A stretch of DNA of 64,000 nucleotides from Gemmatimonadaceae bacterium (GCA_011525845.1 WYBP01000011.1:124001-188000), one strand, 5' to 3'; numbered from the stretch's first letter, positions 8,468 through 17,580 are shown. Numbers and translations: made by a program. The notes: a model not told the origin generated them from the letters alone.

Positions 8468-10036
8468 ATGTCGTTCAAGCTGACCTACTCCACGATGTTC
8501 GATCCGCCGCCGGAGCTGCACGACCGCTTCGACGCCGCCATGCAGGCGATGCGCGGCAGGCTCGGTGGCACGCACGCCCTCTTCATCGACGGCACCGACC
8601 GCTCCGCGGCGAAGACCCGGCCGAAGCACTCCCCCACCGACCGCAACCTCCTGCTCGGGCACTTCGCGGCCGCGAGCGCCGCGGAGACCGACGCCGCGAT
8701 GCGCACCGCCGCCAACGCCTTCCCGCTCTGGCGCGCCACGCCGCCCGCCGAGCGGGTGCGCCTGCTCCGGCGCGTCGCCGCGCTGATCGAGGAGCGCGTC
8801 TACGAGATCAGCGCCGCACTCACCCTCGAGGTCGGGAAGAACCGGATGGAGGCGCTCGGCGAGACGCAGGAGACCGCGGACTTCTTCACCGCGTACTGCG
8901 ACGAGTGGGAGCGCAACCAGGGGTTCGACCACCGGCTCCCGGACGACCCGCTCAAGGGGTTCGCCTCGCACAACCGCAGCGTGATGAAGCCGTACGGGGT
9001 GTGGGCGGTGATCACGCCCTTCAACTTCCCGCTCGCCCTCGCTGGCGGGCCGGTGGCGGCCGCGCTCGTCACCGGGAACACGGTGGTGCTCAAGTCGGCC
9101 TCCGACACCCCATGGTCGGGACGGCTCCTCGCGGACTGCATCCGCGACGCGGGGCTGCCGCCGGGGGTGTTCAACTATCTCAGCGGTTCGGCGCGCGAGA
9201 TCGGCGACGCCCTCACGGAGCATCCGCAGCTGGCGGGCGTGACCTTCACCGGTTCCGTCGACGTGGGGATGCGCCTGACCCGCGTGATGGCCACGGGCCG
9301 GTACCCGCGCCCCTGCATCGCCGAGATGGGCGGGAAGAACGCCTGCATCGTGACGGCGAAGGCCGACCTCGACCGCGCCGTGACCGGGATCGTCCGGTCG
9401 GCGTACGGGATGGGCGGCCAGAAGTGCTCGGCGCTCTCCCGGCTCTACGTGCACGAGTCGGTGGCGCCGGAGCTCGTGAAGCGCCTCCGCGAGAAGGTCG
9501 CCGGGCTCGTGATCGGCGACCCGGCGCGGAAGGAGACCTACCTCGGTCCCGTCACCTCCGCGAAGGGATTCGACGACTACGCCCGGTACGCACGGCAGCT
9601 GCGCGAGGGCGGGTCCAACGTGCTCTTCGGCGGGGAGCAGCTCACGGCGGGCGTGCTCGGGGCGGGCCAGTTCGTGGCGCCCACGCTGGCCGAGTCGCCG
9701 CTCGACCATGCGCTCTGGCACGAGGAGATGTTCAACCCGATCCTGATGATGCACCGCGTCTCCTCCAACGACGAGGCGATGCAGCTCGCCAACGCGTCGA
9801 CGCTCGGGCTCACGGCGGGGATCTACGGGTCGGCCGATGAGGTGCAGTGGTTCTTCGACCGGATCGAGGCCGGCGTGCTCTACGCCAACCGCCCGCAGGG
9901 CGCGACGACCGGCGCCTGGCCCGGCTACCAGCCCTTCGGCGGGTGGAAGGGATCCGGTTCCACGGGGAAGGCGATCGCCTCGTTCTACTATCTCGCACAG
10001 TACCTGCGGGAGCAGTCGCAGACGCTCGTCGAGTGA
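8468..10036 (+). CDS. Aldehyde dehydrogenase, 1-pyrroline-5-carboxylate dehydrogenase-like
   Basis: A 522-residue NAD(P)-dependent aldehyde dehydrogenase. The catalytic Cys320 sits in MGGQKCSALSR and the general base Glu286 in EMGGKNACIV. The EMGGKN/GGQKCSALSR pair is typical of glutamate-5-semialdehyde (P5C) dehydrogenases of the RocA/PutA type, so glutamate semialdehyde to glutamate is the best guess. A related semialdehyde is possible. ATG 8468 is chosen over the longer frame from 8366 because upstream residues are uncharacteristic and overlap the putative operators. It is the first gene of a six-gene operon; its TGA overlaps the GTG start of the next gene. Confidence 0.87.
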   Translation: MSFKLTYSTMFDPPPELHDRFDAAMQAMRGRLGGTHALFIDGTDRSAAKTRPKHSPTDRNLLLGHFAAASAAETDAAMRTAANAFPLWRATPPAERVRLLRRVAALIEERVYEISAALTLEVGKNRMEALGETQETADFFTAYCDEWERNQGFDHRLPDDPLKGFASHNRSVMKPYGVWAVITPFNFPLALAGGPVAAALVTGNTVVLKSASDTPWSGRLLADCIRDAGLPPGVFNYLSGSAREIGDALTEHPQLAGVTFTGSVDVGMRLTRVMATGRYPRPCIAEMGGKNACIVTAKADLDRAVTGIVRSAYGMGGQKCSALSRLYVHESVAPELVKRLREKVAGLVIGDPARKETYLGPVTSAKGFDDYARYARQLREGGSNVLFGGEQLTAGVLGAGQFVAPTLAESPLDHALWHEEMFNPILMMHRVSSNDEAMQLANASTLGLTAGIYGSADEVQWFFDRIEAGVLYANRPQGATTGAWPGYQPFGGWKGSGSTGKAIASFYYLAQYLREQSQTLVE

Positions 10037-10887
10037 GCACCGCCTTCCTCTCCCTGCGCGACGCCATGGCGCGCCACGTGCGCGACGGGATGTCGGTCGC
10101 GCTCGAGGGGTTCACGCACCTCATCCCCTTCGCGGCCGGACATGAGCTCATCCGGCAGCGCCGCCGGGGCCTCGACCTCGTGCGGCTCACCCCCGACCTG
10201 ATCTACGACCAGATGATCGGGATGGGGTGCGCGACCTCGGTGAGCTTCTCCTGGGGCGGGAACCCCGGCGTGGGGTCGCTGCACCGGCTGCGCGACGCGA
10301 TCGAGAACGCCTGGCCGCATCCGGTCGCCATCGACGAGCACAGCCACGCGGGGATGGCCGCGCGCTTCACCGCCGGCGCCGCCGGGCTCCCCTTCGGGAT
10401 GCTCAAGGGGTACGCGGGCAGCGACCTGCTCGAGGCGAACGCCGCGCGCATCGCCGCGGTGACCTGCCCGTTCACGGGCGAGGAGCTCACCGCGCTCCCC
10501 GCGCTCCGGCCGGACGTGACCGTGCTCCACGCGCAGCAGGCGGACCGCGAGGGGAACGTGCTGCTGCGCGGGATCGTCGGCGTGAGCCGCGATGCCGCGG
10601 CGGCGGCCACCACCCTCGTCGTGACGGTCGAGGAGGTGGTGGACGAGCTCGACGCCTCGATGAACGCCTTCGTGATCCCGGCGTGGCAGGTGGCGGCGGT
10701 CGCGGAGGTGCCCGGCGGTGCGTATCCCTCCTACGCCCTCGGCTACTACCAGCGCGACAACGCGTTCTACCAGGAGTGGGACGCCATCGCGCGCGACCGG
10801 ACGCGGTTCACGGAGTGGATGGAGCGACACGTTCTCAGCACCGCCGACCACGCCGCCTGCCTGCGGAGCCTCGGGGTGGCCGGATGA
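10033..10887 (+). CDS. CoA-transferase subunit A (glutaconate/3-oxoadipate type)
   Basis: A 284-residue alpha subunit of a class I (family I) CoA-transferase, which moves CoA between an acyl-CoA and a free carboxylate. Recognisable family blocks are ALEGFTHLIPFAAGHELIRQ, LTPDLIYDQMIGMG, SWGGNPGVGSLHRLRDA, CPFTGEELTALPALRPDV and GGAYPSYALGYYQRDNAFY. The GTG start at 10033 overlaps the upstream TGA (GTGA) and is preferred to ATG 9847, which would run deep into the aldehyde dehydrogenase gene. The acyl substrate is not determinable. A glutarate/glutaconate-like or 3-oxoadipate-like dicarboxylate would suit family precedents, and would suit a PcaR-like regulator. Confidence 0.88.
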   Translation: MSTAFLSLRDAMARHVRDGMSVALEGFTHLIPFAAGHELIRQRRRGLDLVRLTPDLIYDQMIGMGCATSVSFSWGGNPGVGSLHRLRDAIENAWPHPVAIDEHSHAGMAARFTAGAAGLPFGMLKGYAGSDLLEANAARIAAVTCPFTGEELTALPALRPDVTVLHAQQADREGNVLLRGIVGVSRDAAAAATTLVVTVEEVVDELDASMNAFVIPAWQVAAVAEVPGGAYPSYALGYYQRDNAFYQEWDAIARDRTRFTEWMERHVLSTADHAACLRSLGVAG

Positions 10888-11621
10888 CCTGGACCCCCGA
10901 CGAGATGATGACCATCGCGGCGGCGCGTCGGCTCAGGGACGGCGCCGTCTGCTTCGTCGGCATCGGCCTGCCGAGTGCGGCCTGCAACCTCGCGCGGCTC
11001 ACGCACGCGCCCAACCTCGTGCTGATCTACGAGTCGGGCACGGTCGGCACGCGTCCGACGGTGCTCCCGCTCTCGATCGGCGACGGCGAACTCGCCTCCA
11101 CCGCGCGCACGGTGATCCCGCTCCCGGAGATCTTCACCCACTACCTCCAGCGCGGTCGCGTGGACGTCGGTTTCCTCGGCGCCGCGCAGATCGACCGGAT
11201 GGGCGGACTGAACAGCACCGTGATCGGGCCCTATGCGTCGCCGAAGGTCCGGCTCCCCGGGTCGGGGGGTGCGCCCGAGATCGCCGCGCATGCGAAGGAG
11301 GTCCTGGTCGTGATGAAGCAGTCCCCCCGCAGCTTCGTCGAGCGGCTCGACTTCCGCACGAGTGCCGGGCGGCCGCGGGCGGTGATCACCGACCTCGGGG
11401 TGATGGAACCCGACCCCGCGACGCAGGAGCTCACGCTCCGCGCCATCTTTGAGGGTGTGACCGCCGAAGACGTCCGCGCCGCGTGCGGCTGGCCGCTCCG
11501 CGTCGCCCCTGAACTCACGACCATCGCCCCGCCGACCGCCGAGGAACTCGAAGTGCTGCGCGCCCTGCATGCGCGCACCGCAGAGGCGCACGCACGGCGC
11601 ATCCAGCTGACCCTCACGTAA
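10884..11621 (+). CDS. CoA-transferase subunit B (glutaconate/3-oxoadipate type)
   Basis: A 245-residue beta subunit partner of the preceding gene, coupled by an ATGA overlap at 10884-10887. The catalytic glutamate that forms the glutamyl-CoA intermediate is Glu50, in LIYESGTVG; glutaconate CoA-transferase uses Glu54 of the beta subunit. The enzyme therefore looks active rather than converted to an IpdAB-like hydrolase. Other blocks are CFVGIGLPSAACNLA, DVGFLGAAQIDRMGGLNST and RLPGSGGAPEIA. Together the subunits probably activate or release a dicarboxylic acid made by the upstream dehydrogenase or downstream aminotransferase. That link is inference from operon structure. Confidence 0.88.
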   Translation: MTWTPDEMMTIAAARRLRDGAVCFVGIGLPSAACNLARLTHAPNLVLIYESGTVGTRPTVLPLSIGDGELASTARTVIPLPEIFTHYLQRGRVDVGFLGAAQIDRMGGLNSTVIGPYASPKVRLPGSGGAPEIAAHAKEVLVVMKQSPRSFVERLDFRTSAGRPRAVITDLGVMEPDPATQELTLRAIFEGVTAEDVRAACGWPLRVAPELTTIAPPTAEELEVLRALHARTAEAHARRIQLTLT

Positions 11622-11632
11622 CGGACATCCCG

Positions 11633-12973
11633 ATGACCGCCACACTCCCGATGAAGGCGCAGCACATCAAGACCGAGCTCCCCGGACCCAAGGCCAAGGC
11701 GTTGATCGCCCGCGATGCCGAGGTGGTCTCCCCCTCCTACCCGCGCGACTACCCGTTCGTGATGTCGCACGGGAAGGGCGCGGAGGTGTGGGACGTGGAC
11801 GGCAACCGCTTCCTCGACTTCGCGGCCGGGATCGCCGTCTGCGCCACGGGGCATTCGCATCCCGAGGTGGTGGGCGCGATCACCGAGGCGGCGAAGGAGT
11901 TCCTGCACATCTCCAGCGACTACTGGCACGAGCGGCAGGTGCGGCTCGGCGAGCGCATCCGCGACCTGAAGCCGATGGGGGCGGAGCCCGCGATGAGCTT
12001 CATGTGCCAGAGCGGCACGGAGGCGGTGGAGGGGGCGCTCAAGCTCGCGCGCTACGTGACGGGTCGCTCGCGCTTCATCGGGTTCTTCGGCGGGTTCCAC
12101 GGCCGCACCATGGGCTCCCTCGCCTTCACCTCGAGCAAGTACACGCAGCAGAGCGGCTTCTTCCCCACGATGCCCGGCGTGACGCATGTGCCCTACCCGA
12201 ACAACTTCCGCCCGGTGCTCGCCGGCGCGGACCAGGGGAAGGCGGTGCTCGACTACATCGAGAACGTGCTCTTCCAGCACAACGTGCCGGCCGCCGAGGT
12301 CGCGGGGATCCTGATCGAACCGATCCAGGGTGAGGGCGGGTATGTCGTGCCACCGGACGGATTCCTCGCCGGCCTCCGCGCGCTCTGCGACAGGCACGGC
12401 ATCCTCCTTATCTTCGACGAGGTGCAGTCGGGGATCGGGCGCACGGGGAAGATGTTCGCCGCGCAGCATGTCGGCGTCGCGCCCGACATCATGACGCTCG
12501 CCAAGGGCCTCGGCAGCGGGATGCCGATCGGCCTGGTGGTCGCGAAGCGAAAGCTGATGGAGAAGTGGAAGCGCGGCGCGCACGGCAACACCTACGGCGG
12601 CAATCCGGTCTGCTGCGCGGCAGCGCTCGCCACCATCGACCTCGTGGAGCGCGAGTACGCGGCGAACGCGGCATCGGTGGGCGCCTACTTCATGGAGCGG
12701 CTCCGGGAGTGGCAGAAGAAGCACCCGCAGATCGGCGAGGTCCGGGGCCGGGGCCTCATGATCGGGATGGAGCTCACGATGGGCGCGACGAACCGGGCGC
12801 CCAACAAGGCGCTCTGCGACGCCCTGATCACGCGCGCCTACCACAACGGGCTGCTCCTCCTTCCCTGCGGGATCAGCACGGTCCGCTTCATGCCGCCGCT
12901 GCTCGTCACGAAGGCGCAGGTGGACGAGGCGATGGCGATGCTCGAGACGAGCATGGCCGAAGCGCTGGCGTAG
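11633..12973 (+). CDS. Class III aminotransferase (ornithine/4-aminobutyrate/acetylornithine-like)
   Basis: A 446-residue PLP-dependent omega-aminotransferase. The Schiff-base lysine is Lys291 (TLAKGLGSGMPIG); the cofactor aspartate is in FDEVQSGIGRTGKMF; QSGTEAVEGALKLAR and NTYGGNPVCCAAAL are family blocks. It would move an omega-amino group from ornithine, 4-aminobutyrate or a similar diamine to a 2-oxoacid, yielding a semialdehyde. That product fits the P5C-dehydrogenase-like enzyme at the head of the operon: ornithine to glutamate semialdehyde to glutamate. Substrate choice within class III cannot be read reliably from motifs. It begins 11 bp after the CoA-transferase. Confidence 0.88.
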   Translation: MTATLPMKAQHIKTELPGPKAKALIARDAEVVSPSYPRDYPFVMSHGKGAEVWDVDGNRFLDFAAGIAVCATGHSHPEVVGAITEAAKEFLHISSDYWHERQVRLGERIRDLKPMGAEPAMSFMCQSGTEAVEGALKLARYVTGRSRFIGFFGGFHGRTMGSLAFTSSKYTQQSGFFPTMPGVTHVPYPNNFRPVLAGADQGKAVLDYIENVLFQHNVPAAEVAGILIEPIQGEGGYVVPPDGFLAGLRALCDRHGILLIFDEVQSGIGRTGKMFAAQHVGVAPDIMTLAKGLGSGMPIGLVVAKRKLMEKWKRGAHGNTYGGNPVCCAAALATIDLVEREYAANAASVGAYFMERLREWQKKHPQIGEVRGRGLMIGMELTMGATNRAPNKALCDALITRAYHNGLLLLPCGISTVRFMPPLLVTKAQVDEAMAMLETSMAEALA

Positions 12974-13003
12974 GGGCGGCGTGACGCCGGTGTCGCCGCG
13001 CTG

Positions 13004-15091
13004 ATGGCCCGCGATCCGCGGTACGACATCCTCTTCGAGCCGGTCCGCATCGGGCCGGTGACCGCGCGCAACCGCTTCTTCCAGGTGCCCCACTGCAACG
13101 GGATGGGGCACCAGATGCCCGCCGCGCACGCGGCGATGCGCGAGGTGAAGGCCGAGGGCGGGTGGGCCGTGGTCTCCACCGAGGAGTGCGAGATCCACCC
13201 GAGTGGTGACCTCGCGCCGTACGTCGAGGCCCGCCTCTGGGACGACGCGGACATCCCCGCCCTCGCGCTGATGTGCGACCGGGTGCATGCGCACGGCGCG
13301 CTCGCCGCGCTCGAGCTCGTGCACAACGGGCCCGCTTCGTCGAACCTCTACTCGCGCGAGGTGGCGATCGCCCCGTCGCACCAGGTGCTGAAGAGTCCGC
13401 ATCCGCACCAGGCGCGCGCGATGACCCGGCACGACATCCGCGAGTACCGGCGCTGGCATCGCGAGGCCGCGCTGCGCGGGAAGCGCGCCGGGTTCGACCT
13501 GGTGTACGTGTACGCCGCGCACGACCTGAGCCTCCCGATGCACTTCCTGCAGCGGCGCCGGAACCACCGCACCGACGAGTACGGCGGCTCGCTCGAGAAC
13601 CGCGTCCGCCTCCTGCGCGAGCTGATCGAGGACACGAAGGAGGCTGTCGGGGACACCTGCGCCGTCGCGGTGCGCTTCGCGGTGGACGAGCTGCTCGGCG
13701 AGGACGGCGTGACGGTCACCGAGGCGAAGGAGGTCGTGCAGATGCTGGCCGAGCTCCCGGACCTCTGGGACGTGAACATCGCCGCCTGGTACAACGACTC
13801 CGCGCCATCCCGCTTCGCGAAGGAGGGCGCACAGGAGCCCTTCACGCACTGGGTGAAGCAGTGCACCACCAAGCCGGTCGTCGGCGTCGGGCGCTTCACC
13901 TCGCCGGACACGATGGTGGACCAGGTCCGGCGCGGCATCCTCGACTTCATCGGCGCGGCGCGGCCCAGCATCGCGGACCCCTTCCTCCCACGGAAGATCG
14001 AGGAAGGGCGCGTGGAGGAGATCCGCGAGTGCATCGGCTGCAACATCTGCGTCACCGGGGACATGACGAGCACGCCGATCCGCTGCACGCAGAACCCGTC
14101 GATGGGCGAGGAATGGCGGAAGGGATGGCACCCGGAGCGGATCGCGCCGAAGGCGCGCGCCGCGCGGATCCTCGTGGTCGGCGCGGGGCCCGCGGGCCTC
14201 GAGGCGGCACGCGCGCTGGGTCAACGGGGCTACGAGGTGCACCTCTCGGAGCGCGAGCGTGAGCTTGGCGGCCGCGTCCTGCGCGAGGCACGGCTCCCCG
14301 GGCTCGCCGAGTGGATGCGCGTGCGCGACTGGCGCGTGGGGCGGATCGAGTCGCTCTCCACCGTGTCGGTCTACCGCGAGTCGGAGATCACGGCGGACGA
14401 GGTGCTCGAGTTCGGCGCCGAGCAGGTGGTGCTGGCCACCGGCGCCGAGTGGCGGCGCGACGGGCGTGGCCGGGCGAACGGGCGGGGGGTGAGGGGGCTC
14501 GGGCCCCTGGCGCTCACGCCGGATGACGTGATGGCCGGCCGGGTGCCGACCGGGCATGTCGTGGTCTTCGACGACGACGCCTTCTATATGGGGAGCCTCA
14601 TGGCGGAGGCCGTCGTGCAGGCGGGCGGCACCGCGACGATCGTGACGCCGGACGACGTGGTCGCCTCGTGGAGCGCGAACTCACTCGACTTCCGGCACCT
14701 GCAGAAGCGGCTCTACGCGCTCGGCGTGGCGCAGCTCACCGCGCACAACATCACGGAAGCGATGGCAGGCGGGCTGCGACTCACGCATGGCTGGTCGGGC
14801 GCGGAGCGGGAGTTGGCGTGCGACGCCGTGATCTGCGTGACGTCGCGCACCCCGAACGATGCGCTCGAGCGAGCACTATTGGAGCGCCGGGACGAGTGGC
14901 AGGCCGCCGGCGTGCGCGAGGTGCGCTGCATCGGCGACGCGCTCGCGCCGGGGCTCATCGCGCACGCGGTGTACGCGGGGCACCGGTACGCCCAGGAGTT
15001 CGATGCGGGGCCCGTCCCGTCCGTACCATTCAATCGACACCTTCCCGTCGCGCCGGCGGGAGCGAACCCACTCGACCACCGATCCGCGTGA
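13004..15091 (+). CDS. Trimethylamine/dimethylamine dehydrogenase-like Fe-S flavoprotein
   Basis: A 695-residue protein. Residues 1-340 form an old-yellow-enzyme FMN barrel, followed by a [4Fe-4S] motif at Cys343, Cys346, Cys349, Cys361 (CIGCNIC...CTQNP) and two dinucleotide-binding domains (VVGAGPAGLEAARALG). Layout and local blocks (KAEGGWA, GWHPER, GARPSIADPFLP) match trimethylamine, dimethylamine and histamine dehydrogenases. Cys31 (VPHCNG) aligns with the cysteine that covalently holds FMN in TMADH. Of the TMADH aromatic bowl Tyr60/Trp264/Trp355, only one Trp remains (Trp262); the others align with Glu61 and Asp353, so trimethylamine is unlikely to be the substrate. It oxidatively demethylates or deaminates an amine, passing electrons to an electron-transfer flavoprotein. 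Its TGA overlaps the next ATG. Confidence 0.9.
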   Translation: MARDPRYDILFEPVRIGPVTARNRFFQVPHCNGMGHQMPAAHAAMREVKAEGGWAVVSTEECEIHPSGDLAPYVEARLWDDADIPALALMCDRVHAHGALAALELVHNGPASSNLYSREVAIAPSHQVLKSPHPHQARAMTRHDIREYRRWHREAALRGKRAGFDLVYVYAAHDLSLPMHFLQRRRNHRTDEYGGSLENRVRLLRELIEDTKEAVGDTCAVAVRFAVDELLGEDGVTVTEAKEVVQMLAELPDLWDVNIAAWYNDSAPSRFAKEGAQEPFTHWVKQCTTKPVVGVGRFTSPDTMVDQVRRGILDFIGAARPSIADPFLPRKIEEGRVEEIRECIGCNICVTGDMTSTPIRCTQNPSMGEEWRKGWHPERIAPKARAARILVVGAGPAGLEAARALGQRGYEVHLSERERELGGRVLREARLPGLAEWMRVRDWRVGRIESLSTVSVYRESEITADEVLEFGAEQVVLATGAEWRRDGRGRANGRGVRGLGPLALTPDDVMAGRVPTGHVVVFDDDAFYMGSLMAEAVVQAGGTATIVTPDDVVASWSANSLDFRHLQKRLYALGVAQLTAHNITEAMAGGLRLTHGWSGAERELACDAVICVTSRTPNDALERALLERRDEWQAAGVREVRCIGDALAPGLIAHAVYAGHRYAQEFDAGPVPSVPFNRHLPVAPAGANPLDHRSA

Positions 15092-17580
15092 TGACAGGTA
15101 CCACCGCGTCCGCCCCCTCCCACGCCCGCGTCGTCGTCATCGGCGGTGGGGTGATCGGCTGTTCCGTCGCCTACCACCTCGCGCACATGGGGTGCCGGGA
15201 CGTCGTCCTGCTCGAGCGCCACCAGCTCACCGCCGGCACCACCTGGCACTCGGCGGGCCTCATGGTCACGTTCGGCTCCACCTCCGAGACTTCCACCGAG
15301 TTCCGGAAGTACACGCGAGACCTCTACGCTCGGCTCGAGGCGGAGACCGGGCAGGCCACCGGGTTCAAGCCGGTGGGGTTCATCGAGTGTGCGATCGACA
15401 AGGACCGGCTGGAGGAGTACCGGCGCGTCTCGACGTTCAACCGGTACTGCGGGGTGGACGTGCAGGAGATCTCGGCCAAGGAGGTGCAGGATCTCTTCCC
15501 CGTCGCGCGCACCGACGACATCCTCGCCGGCTTCTATGTGAAGGAGGACGGGCGGGTCGATCCGGTGGACGTGACGATGGCGCTCGCCAAGGGCGCGCGG
15601 ATGCAGGGCGCGACGATCCTCGAGGGCGTCGCGGCCACGGGACTCATCACCGCGAACGGCGCGGTGGCGGGCGTGCGCACCGCACAGGGCGACATCACCT
15701 GCGAGATGGTGATCAACTGCGCCGGCGCGTGGGGGCGCGAGCTCGGCGAGCAGGCGGGCGTCACGATCCCGCTGCAGGCCGCGGAGCATTACTACCTGCT
15801 CACGGAGGAGATCCCCGGCGTCTCCAAGTCGTGGCCCGTGCTCGAGGACCCCGCGTCGTACGGCTACTTCCGCGAGGAGGGGGGCGGGCTGATGATCGGG
15901 CTCTTCGAGCCGATCTGCGCGCCCTGGAACGTCGCGGGGATGCCGACCGACTTCGCCTTCGGCGAGATCCCGCCCGACTGGGACCGTGTGGGGGAGTACA
16001 TCGAGACCGCGATGCGGCGCGTGCCGATCTCGATGCAGACCGGCGTGAAGAAGCTCTTCTGCGGCCCCGAGTCGTTCACGCCCGACCTCAAGCCCTGCCT
16101 CGGCGAGGCGCCCGAGCTCCGGAACTACTTCGTCGCGGCGGGGCTCAACTCGATCGGGATCCTCACCGGCGGCGGCGTGGGGCGCGCGATGGCGCACTGG
16201 ATGCTCAACGGCCGCCCCGACGTCGACATGACCGGCTTCAACCTCGACCGGCTCCACAAGTACCAGGCCAACCCCGAGTATCGCCGCACGCGCACGGTGG
16301 AGTCACTCGGGATGGTCTACCAGACGCACTACCCGAACCGCTCGATGGTCACGGCGCGCGGGGCGAAGCGCGCCGCGATCCACGACCGGCTGGTCGCGAA
16401 GGGCGCCTGGTTCAAGGACGTGAGCGGGTGGGAGGGGGCCGACTGGTACACGCCGGACGGCTCGCCGCCGGAGCCGGAGCCGCTCACCTTCGGCCGCCCG
16501 GCGAGCTGGGAGAACTGGAAGGCGGAGCACGAGGCCTGCCGCACCGGCGTGATCCTGATGGACATGTCGTTCATGTCGAAGTTCATGGTGCAGGGACGCG
16601 ATGCGGGGCGCGTGCTCAACTGGATCTCGGCGAACGACGTGGACGGGAAGAGCGGGCGCACGACGTACACCCAGTGGCTGAACGAGGGGGGCACGCTCGA
16701 GGCCGACCTGACAATCACGAAGCTCGACCCCGCGTTCGGGAGTGGCGACGTGGGGCACCGCTACCTCGTCGTCGCGTCGGACACCGCGCACCGGCACGTC
16801 GAGACCTGGCTGCGGCGGCACACGCCGGCCGACGCGCACTGCTTCACGACCGACGTCACCAGCGCGTACGCGCAGATCAACATCCAGGGGCCGCGCTCCC
16901 GCGAGCTTCTGCAGCAGGTCACCACGGCGGACCTCTCGAACGAGGCGTTCCCCTTCCGCACGGCGCGCGAGGTGGATATCGGCTTCGCTCGCGTCCTGCT
17001 GGTGCGCATCACCTACCTCGGCGAGCTCGGCTACGAGCTCTACATCCCGACCGAGCAGGCGGTGGCCACCTACGACCTCGTGGTGGAGGCGGGTCGCGCG
17101 TGCGGCCTCCGGCATGCGGGGCTCAAGGCACTCGCGAGCCTTCGGATGGAGAAGGCCTACCGCGACTACGGCCATGACATCGACAACACCGACAGCGTGC
17201 TCGAGGTCGGGCTCGGGTTCGCGGTGAGCCTGAAGAAGCCCGGCGGCTTCCTCGGGAAGGACGCGGTGCTCGCGAAGAAGGCGGCCGGGATCAAGAAGGA
17301 GCTCGTGCAGGTCCTCGTGAAGGATCCGGAGCCGCTGATGATGCACGCCGAGGTGGTGCTGCGTGATGGGGTGCCGATGGGGTACATCCGGGCCGCGTCA
17401 TACGGACACACCCTGGGCGGCGCGGTGGGCCTCGCGATGATCGAGCGCGCGCCGGGGCCGATCACGGACGAGTGGCTCGCCAGCGGCCGATGGGAGGTGG
17501 AGATCGCGGGCGCGAGGTATCCGGCGGTCGCGTCGCGCACTCCGCTCTACGATCCGGGAATGATGCGCATCAAGGGGTGA
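15091..17580 (+). CDS. Dimethylglycine/sarcosine dehydrogenase-like FAD enzyme with THF aminomethyltransferase domain
   Basis: An 829-residue protein. Residues 10-400 form a DAO-type FAD domain (VVVIGGGVIGCSVAYHLAH) with His53 in TTWHSAGL, the position of covalent FAD in this family. Residues about 430-820 are GCV_T-like (aminomethyltransferase) domains (GPRSRELLQQV, YTQWLNEGG, YLGELGYELYIP). Such proteins oxidatively N-demethylate dimethylglycine, sarcosine or related N-methyl amino acids and load the one-carbon unit on tetrahydrofolate. ATG 15091 overlaps the previous TGA by one base; the longer frame from 14668 is an artefact inside the upstream gene. As the last gene of the operon it may process N-methyl compounds or capture C1 from the preceding dehydrogenase. 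Confidence 0.88.
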   Translation: MTGTTASAPSHARVVVIGGGVIGCSVAYHLAHMGCRDVVLLERHQLTAGTTWHSAGLMVTFGSTSETSTEFRKYTRDLYARLEAETGQATGFKPVGFIECAIDKDRLEEYRRVSTFNRYCGVDVQEISAKEVQDLFPVARTDDILAGFYVKEDGRVDPVDVTMALAKGARMQGATILEGVAATGLITANGAVAGVRTAQGDITCEMVINCAGAWGRELGEQAGVTIPLQAAEHYYLLTEEIPGVSKSWPVLEDPASYGYFREEGGGLMIGLFEPICAPWNVAGMPTDFAFGEIPPDWDRVGEYIETAMRRVPISMQTGVKKLFCGPESFTPDLKPCLGEAPELRNYFVAAGLNSIGILTGGGVGRAMAHWMLNGRPDVDMTGFNLDRLHKYQANPEYRRTRTVESLGMVYQTHYPNRSMVTARGAKRAAIHDRLVAKGAWFKDVSGWEGADWYTPDGSPPEPEPLTFGRPASWENWKAEHEACRTGVILMDMSFMSKFMVQGRDAGRVLNWISANDVDGKSGRTTYTQWLNEGGTLEADLTITKLDPAFGSGDVGHRYLVVASDTAHRHVETWLRRHTPADAHCFTTDVTSAYAQINIQGPRSRELLQQVTTADLSNEAFPFRTAREVDIGFARVLLVRITYLGELGYELYIPTEQAVATYDLVVEAGRACGLRHAGLKALASLRMEKAYRDYGHDIDNTDSVLEVGLGFAVSLKKPGGFLGKDAVLAKKAAGIKKELVQVLVKDPEPLMMHAEVVLRDGVPMGYIRAASYGHTLGGAVGLAMIERAPGPITDEWLASGRWEVEIAGARYPAVASRTPLYDPGMMRIKG

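Noticed and set aside
10033-11621. IpdAB-type ring-opening hydrolase instead of a CoA-transferase
   Set aside because: Subunit B retains the ESG catalytic glutamate at the right distance from the N-terminus.
11231-14557. 1108-residue minus-strand open frame across the CoA-transferase, aminotransferase and TMADH-like genes
   Set aside because: It lies antisense to three genes with intact catalytic motifs and has the same low-information His/Arg/Val composition as other shadows.
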